Below are positions 36,767 to 44,673 of a stretch of 64,000 nucleotides of DNA, in pieces; the first letter of the stretch is position 1; each line of letters opens with the position of its first letter. The notes under the pieces are model-generated. The model was not told the origin of the DNA. It saw only the letters and a program-made list of their open reading frames with translations, and ran no database searches. The stretch comes from Chitinophagales bacterium (GTDB taxonomy: Bacteria > Bacteroidota > Bacteroidia > Chitinophagales > LD1), in contig JAHCHW010000005.1 in NCBI GenBank assembly GCA_026129525.1, forward strand, positions 62,001-126,000, read 5' to 3'. A program made the position numbers and the translations under genes.

Positions 36767-39724
36767 TTAGTTGAACGTAACTTTTCTGCTTACTACACCG
36801 GTAGGCGTAGTAATTTTCAGATAGTAAATTCCTTTAGCAGCAGAAGTTAAGTCGAACTGCTCATTAACAGTTGATGCAGATTCAAACTTCGAAGAACTGA
36901 TTACTGCTCCTCTTACATCTACCAAACTTACTTCAACTGTAGATGTTTCTTTCAGTGTAAGCATTACACGGAAAATACCATTTGAAGGATTCGGATAAAC
37001 GCTGATGGCCGATATGCCTGCTGTTACCTCTTCCAAGCCTACTGTAAACTGAACTTCGCAGTTAGCAGTTGAAGTACAGTTGTTGGCATCGGTAACTGTT
37101 ACTGTTACTATGCCCGCAGGCAGGTTTGCTGCGTTAGCTGTATTTGCACCGCTGCTCCAGCTGTACGAATACTGTGCTGTTCCTCCTGTTACCACTACAT
37201 TGGCACTACCTGTTGACTGGCCAAGAATGGTTTCATTGCAAGTAATGACAAGGTTAAGGGCATCGGGCTGGGTAATGGTTGTAGTAGCCGTTGCCGTGCA
37301 GTTGTTGTCATCGGTAATGGTTACCGTGTAAACCCCTGCTGCCAAAGTGCCAATGTTGGCAGTTGTAGCATTGTTGCTCCATGCATAAGTAAACGTGCCT
37401 GTCCCTCCTGCTGCTGTAAGCGTTGCAGTGCCGTTTGTTCCTCCATTGCAACTTACATTCATCGAATTGATAGTTCCTGTTACTTGTGTAGGATTAGCTA
37501 TAGATGTACAAGCACTTACCGTGCAAGAGTTGGCATCGGTTACGGTTACACAGTAGTTGCCTGCGCCTAAGTTATTGATGGTTGCAGTGGTTGCGCTGTT
37601 ACTCCACAAATAAGCTAGGTTGCCTGTTCCGCCTGTGGCGCTTGCCGTAGCTGTTCCGTTGGTTCCGTTGTGGCAGTTTACGGCAGTTGAATTTACGGTA
37701 GGAGAAATTACCGGAGGTTGAGAAACTGTAACCGAAGCTGTAGCTAAACAATTGTTTTGGTCGCTAACCGTAACGGTGTAGTTTCCTGCAGGTAAATTGC
37801 TGATAGCAGCCGTACTGCCTCCGTTGCTCCAGCTATAAGTATAGCCCGGAGTTCCACCTGTTGCACTTGCCGAAGCAGCGCCATTAGAGCCTCCGTTGCA
37901 ACTTACGTTGTTACCCGATGCCGAAGCCGAAGGACCGCCTGTGTTGCCTACAAAGGCTGTAGCCGATGCCGAACAAGTACCATCAGTAACGGTAACTGAA
38001 TAACTTCCTGAAGCCACATTACTGATAGAAGATACATTTCCTGCATTGTTGCTCCATGTATAAGTAAACGGACCAGGACCACCGCTAACCGAAGTAGTTA
38101 CCGAGCCATTAGCAGAGCCGCAAGCGGCATCAGATGGTGTAGCACTAAATGTTGGTTGAATACCGTTATTAGTAAGCGATACGGAAGTGGTGGTTACACA
38201 ACCTCCCGCACTCACCGTTACGGTATAGTTACCGGGACCAACATTGCTCAAGTTCGCAGTACTTGCACCGTTGCTCCATGAATAAGTAGGAGTACCATTG
38301 GCACCGGTTACGTTCAATACAATAGAGCCATTGTTAAGCCCGCAGGTAGGCGATGTGGGCGTACCCGATGCGGTAATAGTGCAATTAAGTTTGGTATTTA
38401 CCCAAATTACAAACGAACCGGGAAAGTTAGCTGCCTCTGCAGCATTCCATGTAGTTAAAGGCGCAACCGAAAACAGTGCATTGCCCGGAATAAAGTTTTG
38501 TGCATTATGCGCCAACCCGAAGTTGCGGGGGCTTAACTGGTGCATGCCAATAAAATAGGTTCCGGTACCAATAGTATAATTAGGGGCAAATACAAATGGC
38601 AACAACACTCCACCGGTATCAGCAATAGTAAATATGCGGGTTGCGCTTACCGCTGCAACGGTTGTAGGCAATCCACCGGCAGTGTTGTAAATAACTGCTT
38701 TTACCGAATCGCCAACATTGGCTGTTCCGAAAACAAAGTATCCCCAAATGGTATCAATATCGGTTGGCACGTTAAACTGAAACTTTTGTCCTAACACACC
38801 GGTGTTGTTAGTAAAGCCAAGTATGTTGGTAATGGTGCCAAACAACAAAGCATGGTCAGTAGCCATTAATGAATTGTCAACTATAATGTAGCGGAAAGCA
38901 GTGTCGTTGCTATGGTTGCCATCGGTTTGGGTCATACTACAGATGTAGCGAAACTCGTAAGCCGCCTCAGCTAATGGAGGGTTATAGGCTGTGCCGTTTA
39001 CATTAGCAGTAGCACCCCCGGCAAGTGAAGCGGGACCGGTAAGCGTTTGTGTGTTTACTACCGTATTGGTTGTAAGGTTGCGGATACGAACATTAACGGT
39101 AACGTTGGTAGCTGTTGTACTGCCCATATTTTTTACCCGTGCCCCTACACTGAATGGCGAAGTAAGCTGTTGAATGGGAATAGAGGTAAACATGTTTGAC
39201 GGAAGATAAGCCGAATCAATAGCTAAATCGTTGGAAGGAGGAGGAGTAATGGTAATGGCAAAATCATACGCATTGTTCACACCATCAGCCACACACCAAT
39301 CGGTGCCCGCTGCATTCCACTCGGTTAAATACAAAAAGTAGGTGCCGGCAGCAGGGGCTGTCCATGTGCCAACAGGAGGACCCCAACCATTGCCCACAAT
39401 GTTTGTACAGCCATCTTCAAAAAAAGTTAAAGCTGTAGCCGCAGCAGAGTTTTGGTTCAACACGGTTAAGTGTCCGTCATTCGTTCCATCGGGAACATTG
39501 CTGCCCGGGTTGGTAATGCACAGGTCAATATAATACTGTGTATTGGCAACCGGCACATTAACCTGTATTACGTTTCCGGTTGGTACGTTGGTAAATCCTA
39601 CAGTTCCGGATCCGGCTGTTACCGTTCCGAAAACAGGGCGCACACCTGTAGGAATACATTGTGCCCATACTGCCTGTATAAACAACAAGCAAAGGGCTAA
39701 TAGTGAGTAGTGTTTGAGTTTCAT
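36767..39724 (-). CDS. T9SS-exported protein with six SprB repeats
   Basis: 985 aa from MKLKHYSLLALCLLFIQAVWAQ, a clear signal peptide (the longer open frame adds 50 unlikely residues). The N-terminal region (about 25-160) looks like a beta-sandwich domain. A CARDB-like segment follows (SNDLAIDSAYLPSN...FSVGARVKNMGSTTATNVTVNVRI), then a lectin-like region. Six SprB-type repeats of about 70-75 residues come next, with the pattern CNGG-NG-A-ASATGG-Y-YSWS...LPAGNYTVTVTD-NNC. The protein ends with a type A T9SS sorting domain (ISVYPNPSNGIF...GIYYLKITTPTGVVSRKVTF). SprB of Flavobacterium is the mobile gliding adhesin; this smaller relative is probably a cell-surface adhesin. Confidence 0.9.
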   Translation of the reverse strand: MKLKHYSLLALCLLFIQAVWAQCIPTGVRPVFGTVTAGSGTVGFTNVPTGNVIQVNVPVANTQYYIDLCITNPGSNVPDGTNDGHLTVLNQNSAAATALTFFEDGCTNIVGNGWGPPVGTWTAPAAGTYFLYLTEWNAAGTDWCVADGVNNAYDFAITITPPPSNDLAIDSAYLPSNMFTSIPIQQLTSPFSVGARVKNMGSTTATNVTVNVRIRNLTTNTVVNTQTLTGPASLAGGATANVNGTAYNPPLAEAAYEFRYICSMTQTDGNHSNDTAFRYIIVDNSLMATDHALLFGTITNILGFTNNTGVLGQKFQFNVPTDIDTIWGYFVFGTANVGDSVKAVIYNTAGGLPTTVAAVSATRIFTIADTGGVLLPFVFAPNYTIGTGTYFIGMHQLSPRNFGLAHNAQNFIPGNALFSVAPLTTWNAAEAANFPGSFVIWVNTKLNCTITASGTPTSPTCGLNNGSIVLNVTGANGTPTYSWSNGASTANLSNVGPGNYTVTVSAGGCVTTTSVSLTNNGIQPTFSATPSDAACGSANGSVTTSVSGGPGPFTYTWSNNAGNVSSISNVASGSYSVTVTDGTCSASATAFVGNTGGPSASASGNNVSCNGGSNGAASASATGGTPGYTYSWSNGGSTAAISNLPAGNYTVTVSDQNNCLATASVTVSQPPVISPTVNSTAVNCHNGTNGTATASATGGTGNLAYLWSNSATTATINNLGAGNYCVTVTDANSCTVSACTSIANPTQVTGTINSMNVSCNGGTNGTATLTAAGGTGTFTYAWSNNATTANIGTLAAGVYTVTITDDNNCTATATTTITQPDALNLVITCNETILGQSTGSANVVVTGGTAQYSYSWSSGANTANAANLPAGIVTVTVTDANNCTSTANCEVQFTVGLEEVTAGISAISVYPNPSNGIFRVMLTLKETSTVEVSLVDVRGAVISSSKFESASTVNEQFDLTSAAKGIYYLKITTPTGVVSRKVTFN
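37045..38385 (-). repeat. Six SprB-type coding repeats
   Basis: Six in-frame units of about 220 bases each within the preceding gene, each with a TGGTGG-T...AC...TGGAGCAA core encoding GG-PYTYSWSN. They are diverged at DNA level and conserved as protein, so they reflect domain duplication rather than recent slippage. Confidence 0.75.
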
Positions 39725-39831
39725 TGTAAAAATTTTGTGCGAATATATTGTTAAACCATTGTCAAGTGAATTTTCTTTTTGAAAATGTTTATGTGTTTTA
39801 ATGTGATGGCAACCAAACAAAATGCTATGCT

Positions 39832-39839
39832 TACCTTTA
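39832..39839 (+). promoter_or_regulatory. -7-like box TACCTTTA
   Basis: One mismatch to TAnnTTTG, ending 4 bases before the ATG of the small membrane protein at 39844; a leaderless transcript would result. Confidence 0.3.
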
Positions 39840-39843
39840 CCCC

Positions 39844-40098
39844 ATGCGAATTCTCTATTACTTCGAAAAAGCATGGATAGCTGCTATTGCAGCATCTGCA
39901 GTTGTAACGGTTTACAACTTAGTTACGCTACGCACTTTCGACCACCGGGTGTATTTCCCTCTTTTTTGTGGCTTGTTTTGCACACTTATTTGGCACAACA
40001 TACGTGGGCAGCGCAAGTTCAGAGAGAAAATGTTCGGCAATGAAGAGCAGAAAAAGCGGGAAGTTACGGATGCTCCAGATAATCGAGATTCTTCGTAA
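39844..40098 (+). CDS. Small membrane protein, function unknown
   Basis: 84 aa. Two hydrophobic stretches (about residues 8-28, KAWIAAIAASAVVTVYNLV, and 36-52, HRVYFPLFCGLFCTLIWHNI) form a hairpin, followed by a charged tail (RGQRKFREKMFGNEEQKKREV). I recognise no family, but the composition and topology look like a genuine small inner-membrane protein. Its last 35 bases overlap the convergent MFS gene. A competing frame from 39822 lacks membrane character and is rejected. Confidence 0.6.
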   Translation: MRILYYFEKAWIAAIAASAVVTVYNLVTLRTFDHRVYFPLFCGLFCTLIWHNIRGQRKFREKMFGNEEQKKREVTDAPDNRDSS

Positions 40099-41302
40099 AA
40101 GTTTCCTTTAAACTAAAAATAGCGAGCAGCGCCAACCCGATAGCAATAGCGCCTACCACCAATGCCGCTTCTATACTTCCCACAGTTGGTTCTAATGCCT
40201 TGTAACTTAAAATAAGCGGAATGTTTGCCCCACGCACAAAGTTGGGAACGGTGGTAGCTACCGTAGCACGAATATTAGTGCCAAACTGCTCGGCAGCTAT
40301 GGTTACAAACAGCGCCCAATAGCCCGTGGCACAGCCTAACATAAAACACATAAAGTAAAACCATGTAGCTGTAACCTGATGGTAGAACAAATAAATAACC
40401 ACCAATACAATGGTGCCGAACAAATAACCCGCCACTACTTTTTTACGGCTGCGAAACACCTGACTTAATGTACCGCTCAGCAAATCGCCAACCGACAGCC
40501 CTATGTAAGCAAACATGATGGCGTTGCCCACTTTTACATTGCCTTCGGTAATGCCTACAACGGAAGCAAATGTTTCTGAAAACTTAATAAGCACCCCAAT
40601 GCAATACCAAACCGGTAAGCCCACAAAAATACAGAACAGGTATTTTACAAAGCGCTCGCGGTTGGTAAAAAGCATTCCGAAATTACCACGCACCACATCG
40701 GCACTTTTCATTTTATCGAACATGCCCGATTCGAAAGTGCCCACACGCAGCAGCAACAGCAACAAGCCAAGTCCCCCGCCAATGAAATACGAAATTTGCC
40801 ACGGAAATTTTTGGGCAATCAAATTAGCCGCTACTGCACCCAACGCTCCCACTGTAACTATTAGCATGGTGCCCCAACCCCGCTTTTCGGTTTCAATAGT
40901 TTCGGAAACCAAGGTGATGGCAGCACCGAGTTCGCCCGCCAAACCTAAGCCCGCAAAAAAACGGATAACCGCATATTGCTCTACGTTTACCACAAAACCG
41001 TTGAGAATATTTGCCACTGAGTACATTACAATAGAGCCGAACAGAATGCTCTTCCGTCCCTTTTTATCTCCTAGTATGCCCCATAAAATTCCGCCTGCCA
41101 GCATACCCGCCATTTGATACAGAAACAACATGTAATCGTACTTGTCAACGAGTGCCTCATCGGTAATGCCAATGCCGCGTAAACTGGCTTTACTTACTAA
41201 ATTGAAAAGCTGCAAATCGTAGATGTCAACAAAATAACCAAGTGCAGCAACTATAACAGTGGTGGAAATAACCGGATGGGACGCTTGGCGGGTTTTGCTC
41301 AT
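40064..41302 (-). CDS. MFS transporter (metabolite:H+ symporter type)
   Basis: 412 aa with 12 predicted membrane segments. The family motif between segments 2 and 3 is GGILWGILGDKKGRKSILFGS, and FFAGLGLAGELGAAITLVSETI marks segment 4-5. The pattern (loop motif G-x3-D-x2-G-R-K and RFFAGLGLAGELG) is typical of sugar/organic-acid symporters (SP/MHS branches). The substrate cannot be read from sequence. Its ATG overlaps the end of ctaA by 4 bases, so it is translated after heme A synthase in one operon. Confidence 0.85.
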   Translation of the reverse strand: MSKTRQASHPVISTTVIVAALGYFVDIYDLQLFNLVSKASLRGIGITDEALVDKYDYMLFLYQMAGMLAGGILWGILGDKKGRKSILFGSIVMYSVANILNGFVVNVEQYAVIRFFAGLGLAGELGAAITLVSETIETEKRGWGTMLIVTVGALGAVAANLIAQKFPWQISYFIGGGLGLLLLLLRVGTFESGMFDKMKSADVVRGNFGMLFTNRERFVKYLFCIFVGLPVWYCIGVLIKFSETFASVVGITEGNVKVGNAIMFAYIGLSVGDLLSGTLSQVFRSRKKVVAGYLFGTIVLVVIYLFYHQVTATWFYFMCFMLGCATGYWALFVTIAAEQFGTNIRATVATTVPNFVRGANIPLILSYKALEPTVGSIEAALVVGAIAIGLALLAIFSLKETFTKNLDYLEHP

Positions 41303-42357
41303 TGGCTATTGGGTCGCAAATGGAAAAGTATAAAAACAGTGTTAGCAATCAAAAGCATGGCACCCGCCTGATGCATTACTCCCCAAAAAACCGGAATTTT
41401 TCCGGTGCAGTTAAGCACGGTAACAATACCAATAACCGCTTGCAGCAAAACGGTGAACGGAAACAAATACAAGCCCGCAGCAAAAATTTTATCGGAAGTA
41501 ATACTGCGCGATTTATACCAAAAGTAAATTACCAGCCCCACCAATACATAAGCTGTAAAACGGTGAAAAAACTGTATGAACGTTCTGCCCCAATAATCTT
41601 GTGCGCTGTATTCGGTAAAGCCTGCTGCGGAAGGCGGCAGGCTGAACAACGCTGAGGGAATAATTTCTCCGTTCATATCGGGCCAAGTGGGATATGCCAA
41701 TCCGGCTTTCATACCCGAAACGATGCCTCCGAAAAATATTTGTAAGAACAGAAGAAGGAGAATGGCGATAGCAAAGTTTTTTAAGTGGGACATGGGACAT
41801 GGGACATGGGACACGTTTCCGCGCAAAACGGAGGTGGTCATATACACCAAATAGCCAAACAAACTAAGCGCAAGCATAAGGTGAATGCTCAGGTGAATAG
41901 GCGGCACATACACACCGGTTAACCCGCTGCGAACCATCAGCCAACCGTAAATGCCAATTACACCACCCCATACAAACAGAATTCCTATTTGCCGCATGGC
42001 GGTTTTATCGAACCATTTTTTTAGCACGAAAAAGCTGAACGGGAGAATGAACACAAAGCCCATAAACCTACCCCAAAAGCGATGGAAATATTCCCAAAAA
42101 TAAATCCACTTAAACTCACCGAGGCTCATGCCTTCGTTGATTGTTTTATACTGCACTTTCTGTTTGTAAAGTTCAAACTCGGCATTCCATTCCGTTTCAT
42201 TAAGCGGGGGAACAATTCCTTTAATAGGTTTCCATTCGGTAATGGAAAGCCCCGAATCGGTAAGGCGGGTAACACCGCCAATAATTACCTGAAAAAACAC
42301 CATGGCGCAGCCCAACAGCAACCATGTACCTACTATTTTTCTCGCTGTGTTACTCAT
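41299..42357 (-). CDS. ctaA: Heme A synthase (COX15/CtaA)
   Basis: 352 aa with eight predicted membrane segments in two four-helix halves. Conserved parts are VIIGGVTRLTDSGLSITEWKPI, FKWIYFWEYFHRFWGRFMGFVF with its heme-ligand His pair, GGIVSGMKAGLAYPTWPDMNGEIIP and FIQFFHRFTAYVLVG. It oxidises heme O to heme A for aa3-type cytochrome oxidase. An unusual 28-base heptanucleotide array (41786-41813) encodes SHVPCPMSH in the loop before the fifth segment. It ends overlapping the MFS gene. Confidence 0.93.
   Translation of the reverse strand: MSNTARKIVGTWLLLGCAMVFFQVIIGGVTRLTDSGLSITEWKPIKGIVPPLNETEWNAEFELYKQKVQYKTINEGMSLGEFKWIYFWEYFHRFWGRFMGFVFILPFSFFVLKKWFDKTAMRQIGILFVWGGVIGIYGWLMVRSGLTGVYVPPIHLSIHLMLALSLFGYLVYMTTSVLRGNVSHVPCPMSHLKNFAIAILLLLFLQIFFGGIVSGMKAGLAYPTWPDMNGEIIPSALFSLPPSAAGFTEYSAQDYWGRTFIQFFHRFTAYVLVGLVIYFWYKSRSITSDKIFAAGLYLFPFTVLLQAVIGIVTVLNCTGKIPVFWGVMHQAGAMLLIANTVFILFHLRPNSQ
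41786..41813. repeat. Heptanucleotide array (GGGACAT)n inside ctaA
   Basis: Three perfect GGGACAT units at 41787-41807 plus a fourth ending in C (GGGACAC, 41808-41814); the 7-base period holds over 41786-41813. Three units equal 21 bases, i.e. seven codons, so the reading frame of ctaA is kept. A change by one unit would shift it. Confidence 0.85.
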
Positions 42358-42398
42358 TGCATTTACCGGGGCGAATGTAATGGAATTGCCAATGCGCG

Positions 42399-42983
42399 TC
42401 AGGTTCTTTTGGGGCGGTAAAGCCTTCGTTCTTCAATGCTCTGCCATACTTTTTCGGGAAGAAAATACTGCATGGAAATTCCATCGCGCAAATTGTTTCG
42501 GATAAACGTAGCGGAAATGTCAATGAAAGGGAAATCGGCTACATGCACTTTTGCGTTATTAGGCAGCAAAGGAACCTCATATCCTCTGCGTTTGTAAACA
42601 TATATTTCGTAGTCCTTCAAAAGCATCTCGTAGTTTTTCCATTTGTGAATGCTTGCAAGGTTATCGCTGCCCATTATTAAACAGAATTGATGTGCCGGAT
42701 ATTTTTCTTTGAGGTGCGTGAGTGTATCAATGGTATAAGAAGGCTTTGGCAAGCTGAATTCGATGTTCGATACTTTAAGGTTAGGGTTATCGTCAATGGC
42801 AAGTTGAATAAGGTTGAGGCGGTCGTACTGGTTGAGCAGGCTGTCTTTTTCTTTCAACGGGTTTTGGGGCGAAACCACCAGCCATACTTTATCCAAATCG
42901 GATGTTTGCTGCAGGTAGTTAGCTATCATTAAATGCCCGTTGTGGACGGGATTAAACGAACCGAAAAACAAACCGATTTTCAT
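42399..42983 (-). CDS. nadD: Nicotinate-nucleotide adenylyltransferase
   Basis: 194 aa. The nucleotidyltransferase signature GLFFGSFNPVHNGHLMIANYL (HxGH) is at the N-terminus, VWLVVSPQNPLKEK near residue 35, and the second signature VADFPFIDISATFIRNNLRDG (ISxTxxR type) near 150. NadD adenylates nicotinate mononucleotide in NAD synthesis. It starts immediately after the stop codon of the broken toxin gene (TAAATG), so it may be co-transcribed with the toxin-antitoxin remnant. Confidence 0.94.
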   Translation of the reverse strand: MKIGLFFGSFNPVHNGHLMIANYLQQTSDLDKVWLVVSPQNPLKEKDSLLNQYDRLNLIQLAIDDNPNLKVSNIEFSLPKPSYTIDTLTHLKEKYPAHQFCLIMGSDNLASIHKWKNYEMLLKDYEIYVYKRRGYEVPLLPNNAKVHVADFPFIDISATFIRNNLRDGISMQYFLPEKVWQSIEERRLYRPKRT

Positions 42984-43282
42984 TTATCTCAATTTTAAAG
43001 AGTCCGGATTTTGCCTTGTGTCAAAAATTTTGAGAACAATGAGCCGGTTATCTTTTATACGAAAGAAAAGTTTGTTGTGGGGAGTTATCAGCATGCCTCT
43101 AATGTTTTTGCTGCGAACTTGCATAGGTGCTAAATCGGGTGGCGTTTCAATAAATCTAAAAGCGCAAATGTTTTTGCCACAAAGGCAGCAGCCACTTTCT
43201 CTCCCCAATTATCGCACAGGTATTGTATAATTTGGTCAAAATCGCGGAGGGCGGTTTTAGTCCATTTTACGGCTTTAACCAT
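42984..43282 (-). pseudogene. RelE/ParE-family toxin with a frameshift
   Basis: Reading from the ATG at 43282, which overlaps the antitoxin by 16 bases, gives MVKAVKWTKTALRDF...YLCDNWGEKVAAAF...LLKRHP, then a stop after 48 codons. The rest of the RelE/ParE fold (DLAPMQVRSKNIRGMLITPHNKLFF..., IVLKIFDTRQNPDSLKL) continues in another frame to a TAA at 42984. Adding one base in the GGG run at 43137-43139 (CCC on the coding strand) restores a single toxin of about 99 residues. The toxin is therefore probably inactivated by a one-base loss, unless frameshifting or a sequencing error is involved. Confidence 0.8.
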
Positions 43283-43515
43283 TTGCTGTATTTCCTTTTC
43301 ACTACAACCTCCGAAACCAAATTCGCCTCTGTTTCGCTTTCTTTATATGCTTTCACCAATGCTGCTTTTTCCTTGGGGGTTAACGATTTCCATAAGCCTG
43401 AATCAGGCTCGCTAACGCGCCATTTAAACAACTCAAAAAACATCAGCAGCATGTCCTGATTTTCAACTTCATCAATCATTTGATGAAAACGATTACGCAC
43501 CTTGGTTAACTCCAT
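43267..43515 (-). CDS. Type II toxin-antitoxin system antitoxin
   Basis: 82 aa, acidic N-terminal half (TKVRNRFHQMIDEVENQDMLLMFFELF) and the segment LWKSLTPKEKAALVKAYKESETEANLVSEVVVKRKYSKWL. This matches Bacteroidota antitoxins paired with RelE/ParE toxins, which typically start with a helical dimerisation region and end in the toxin-wrapping segment KYxKWL. It overlaps the toxin frame by 16 bases, the standard organisation. It remains intact although its toxin frame is broken. Confidence 0.75.
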   Translation of the reverse strand: MELTKVRNRFHQMIDEVENQDMLLMFFELFKWRVSEPDSGLWKSLTPKEKAALVKAYKESETEANLVSEVVVKRKYSKWLKP

Positions 43516-43554
43516 AAAGCCAATTTAAATTAAAGGTATAAAAACGAAACGGCA

Positions 43555-44562
43555 CTACTCCTTCTCCTTATTAAAATCTTGCGATGAAAGCCAGTTGCGC
43601 CTGAACGCAAAAATAGTAAGCACAATAGCGATTACCGCCATAGCTGCCACCATTTCGTAAAAGCCCCAGGGGTCTTCGGCTCGCGGGATGACTGAAAAAT
43701 TCATTCCGTAAAGGCTTGCTAAGAAATTGAGGGGAAGCAACACAAACGAAACACCCGTAAGGGTTTTCATTACGTTGTTCATACGGTTGTTTTGCATAGA
43801 GTAATACAACTCCATAACCGAGTTAAGCTGCTCCCACTGAAAATCTATATCCTCTACGTTTCGTTGCATGTGGTCTTGCAGGTCGCGGAGGTAATATTTG
43901 TTGGCGGGGTCAAAATATTCCACATCATTCCGCATCAGGTTGTTGATGAGGTCGCGTGCAGGCAACATGTTTTTACGCATATACAACACATCGCTTTTTA
44001 ACTCCTGCAATAAACGCAAGTGCCGGTTTTCCATGTTTTTGAAAATCTCTGCTTCAAGTTTTTCGAGTTTTTCGTTGATGGTTTCGAGCACGGTGTAGTA
44101 ATTATCAATAATCACATCCAGAAGAGCATACAGCAGGTAGTCCTCTCCTTTCTTTCGCAGAACCGAATTTTCGTTCTTCAGTTTTTCGGCAACAGGGCGG
44201 CTGAAAACTCCGGTATCTGATTCGCGGAAAGTGATGAGTTGATTATCGCGCAGCACAAAACTTATCTGTTGGTCTTCAATTTTTTCGTTTTTGAGATAAA
44301 ACATTCGCAGCACCACATATAGCATATCGCCATACTCTTCCATTTTGGCGCGCTGGCGTGGGGCGCTAATGTCTTCCAACGCAATAGGGTGAATGTTGAA
44401 CTGTTCTGCTGCCTCTTGCATCAATTCTTTATCGCTAATGCCTTGTATATTTATCCATGTTACATGGTTGCTACGGTCATAAGCGGCACACTGTTTAAGC
44501 GACAGCGCATCGGAAAAGGAAAAGTCGGAAGCATTGTAATGGCTGAAATAAATTTTGCTCAT
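43555..44562 (-). CDS. corA: CorA family magnesium/cobalt transporter
   Basis: 335 aa. A large N-terminal cytoplasmic domain with a long coiled helix (about 150-260) is followed by two membrane segments. The selectivity signature YGMN is at residues 285-288 in SLYGMNFSVIPRAED, followed by the last segment GFYEMVAAMAVIAIVLTIFAF. CorA forms a pentameric Mg2+ channel in the inner membrane. A TACATTTA box lies 4 bases before the ATG. The gene stands alone between the antitoxin and a divergent RNA methyltransferase. Confidence 0.94.
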   Translation of the reverse strand: MSKIYFSHYNASDFSFSDALSLKQCAAYDRSNHVTWINIQGISDKELMQEAAEQFNIHPIALEDISAPRQRAKMEEYGDMLYVVLRMFYLKNEKIEDQQISFVLRDNQLITFRESDTGVFSRPVAEKLKNENSVLRKKGEDYLLYALLDVIIDNYYTVLETINEKLEKLEAEIFKNMENRHLRLLQELKSDVLYMRKNMLPARDLINNLMRNDVEYFDPANKYYLRDLQDHMQRNVEDIDFQWEQLNSVMELYYSMQNNRMNNVMKTLTGVSFVLLPLNFLASLYGMNFSVIPRAEDPWGFYEMVAAMAVIAIVLTIFAFRRNWLSSQDFNKEKE

Positions 44563-44566
44563 GCGG

Positions 44567-44574
44567 TAAATGTA
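44567..44574 (-). promoter_or_regulatory. -7-like box TACATTTA of corA
   Basis: One mismatch to TAnnTTTG on the minus strand, separated from the corA ATG by 4 bases; a leaderless message is possible. Confidence 0.35.
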
Positions 44575-44651
44575 AAGGTAGAAAAGTTGAAAAGGGTTTT
44601 GAATGGGGCAAAAATTGCCTTTGTCAACTAATCATGTTCCTGAATAACTGA

Positions 44652-44659
44652 TACATTTG
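44652..44659 (+). promoter_or_regulatory. -7 box TACATTTG of the RNA methyltransferase
   Basis: A perfect TAnnTTTG match 14 bases before the ATG at 44674. It overlaps the alternative GTG start at 44659 and so favours the later ATG. Confidence 0.45.
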
Positions 44660-44673
44660 TGCACCTTCAGCGT

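Noticed and set aside
37045..38385. Regularly spaced repeats resembling a CRISPR array
   Set aside because: The units are about 220 bases, diverged and in frame within a secreted protein; they are SprB domains.
39725..39874. Longer N-terminus of the SprB-repeat protein
   Set aside because: The added 50 residues precede a perfect signal peptide starting at the Met at 39724 and would bury it.
39822..40043. 73-residue reading frame overlapping the small membrane protein
   Set aside because: It is in a different frame, Cys/Ser-rich with no membrane pattern or domain, and starts inside the region that fits the promoter of the 84-residue gene.
42940..43230. Plus-strand 96-residue frame opposite the broken toxin
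   Set aside because: It has no recognisable domain and lies antisense to the clear toxin sequence; a shadow frame.
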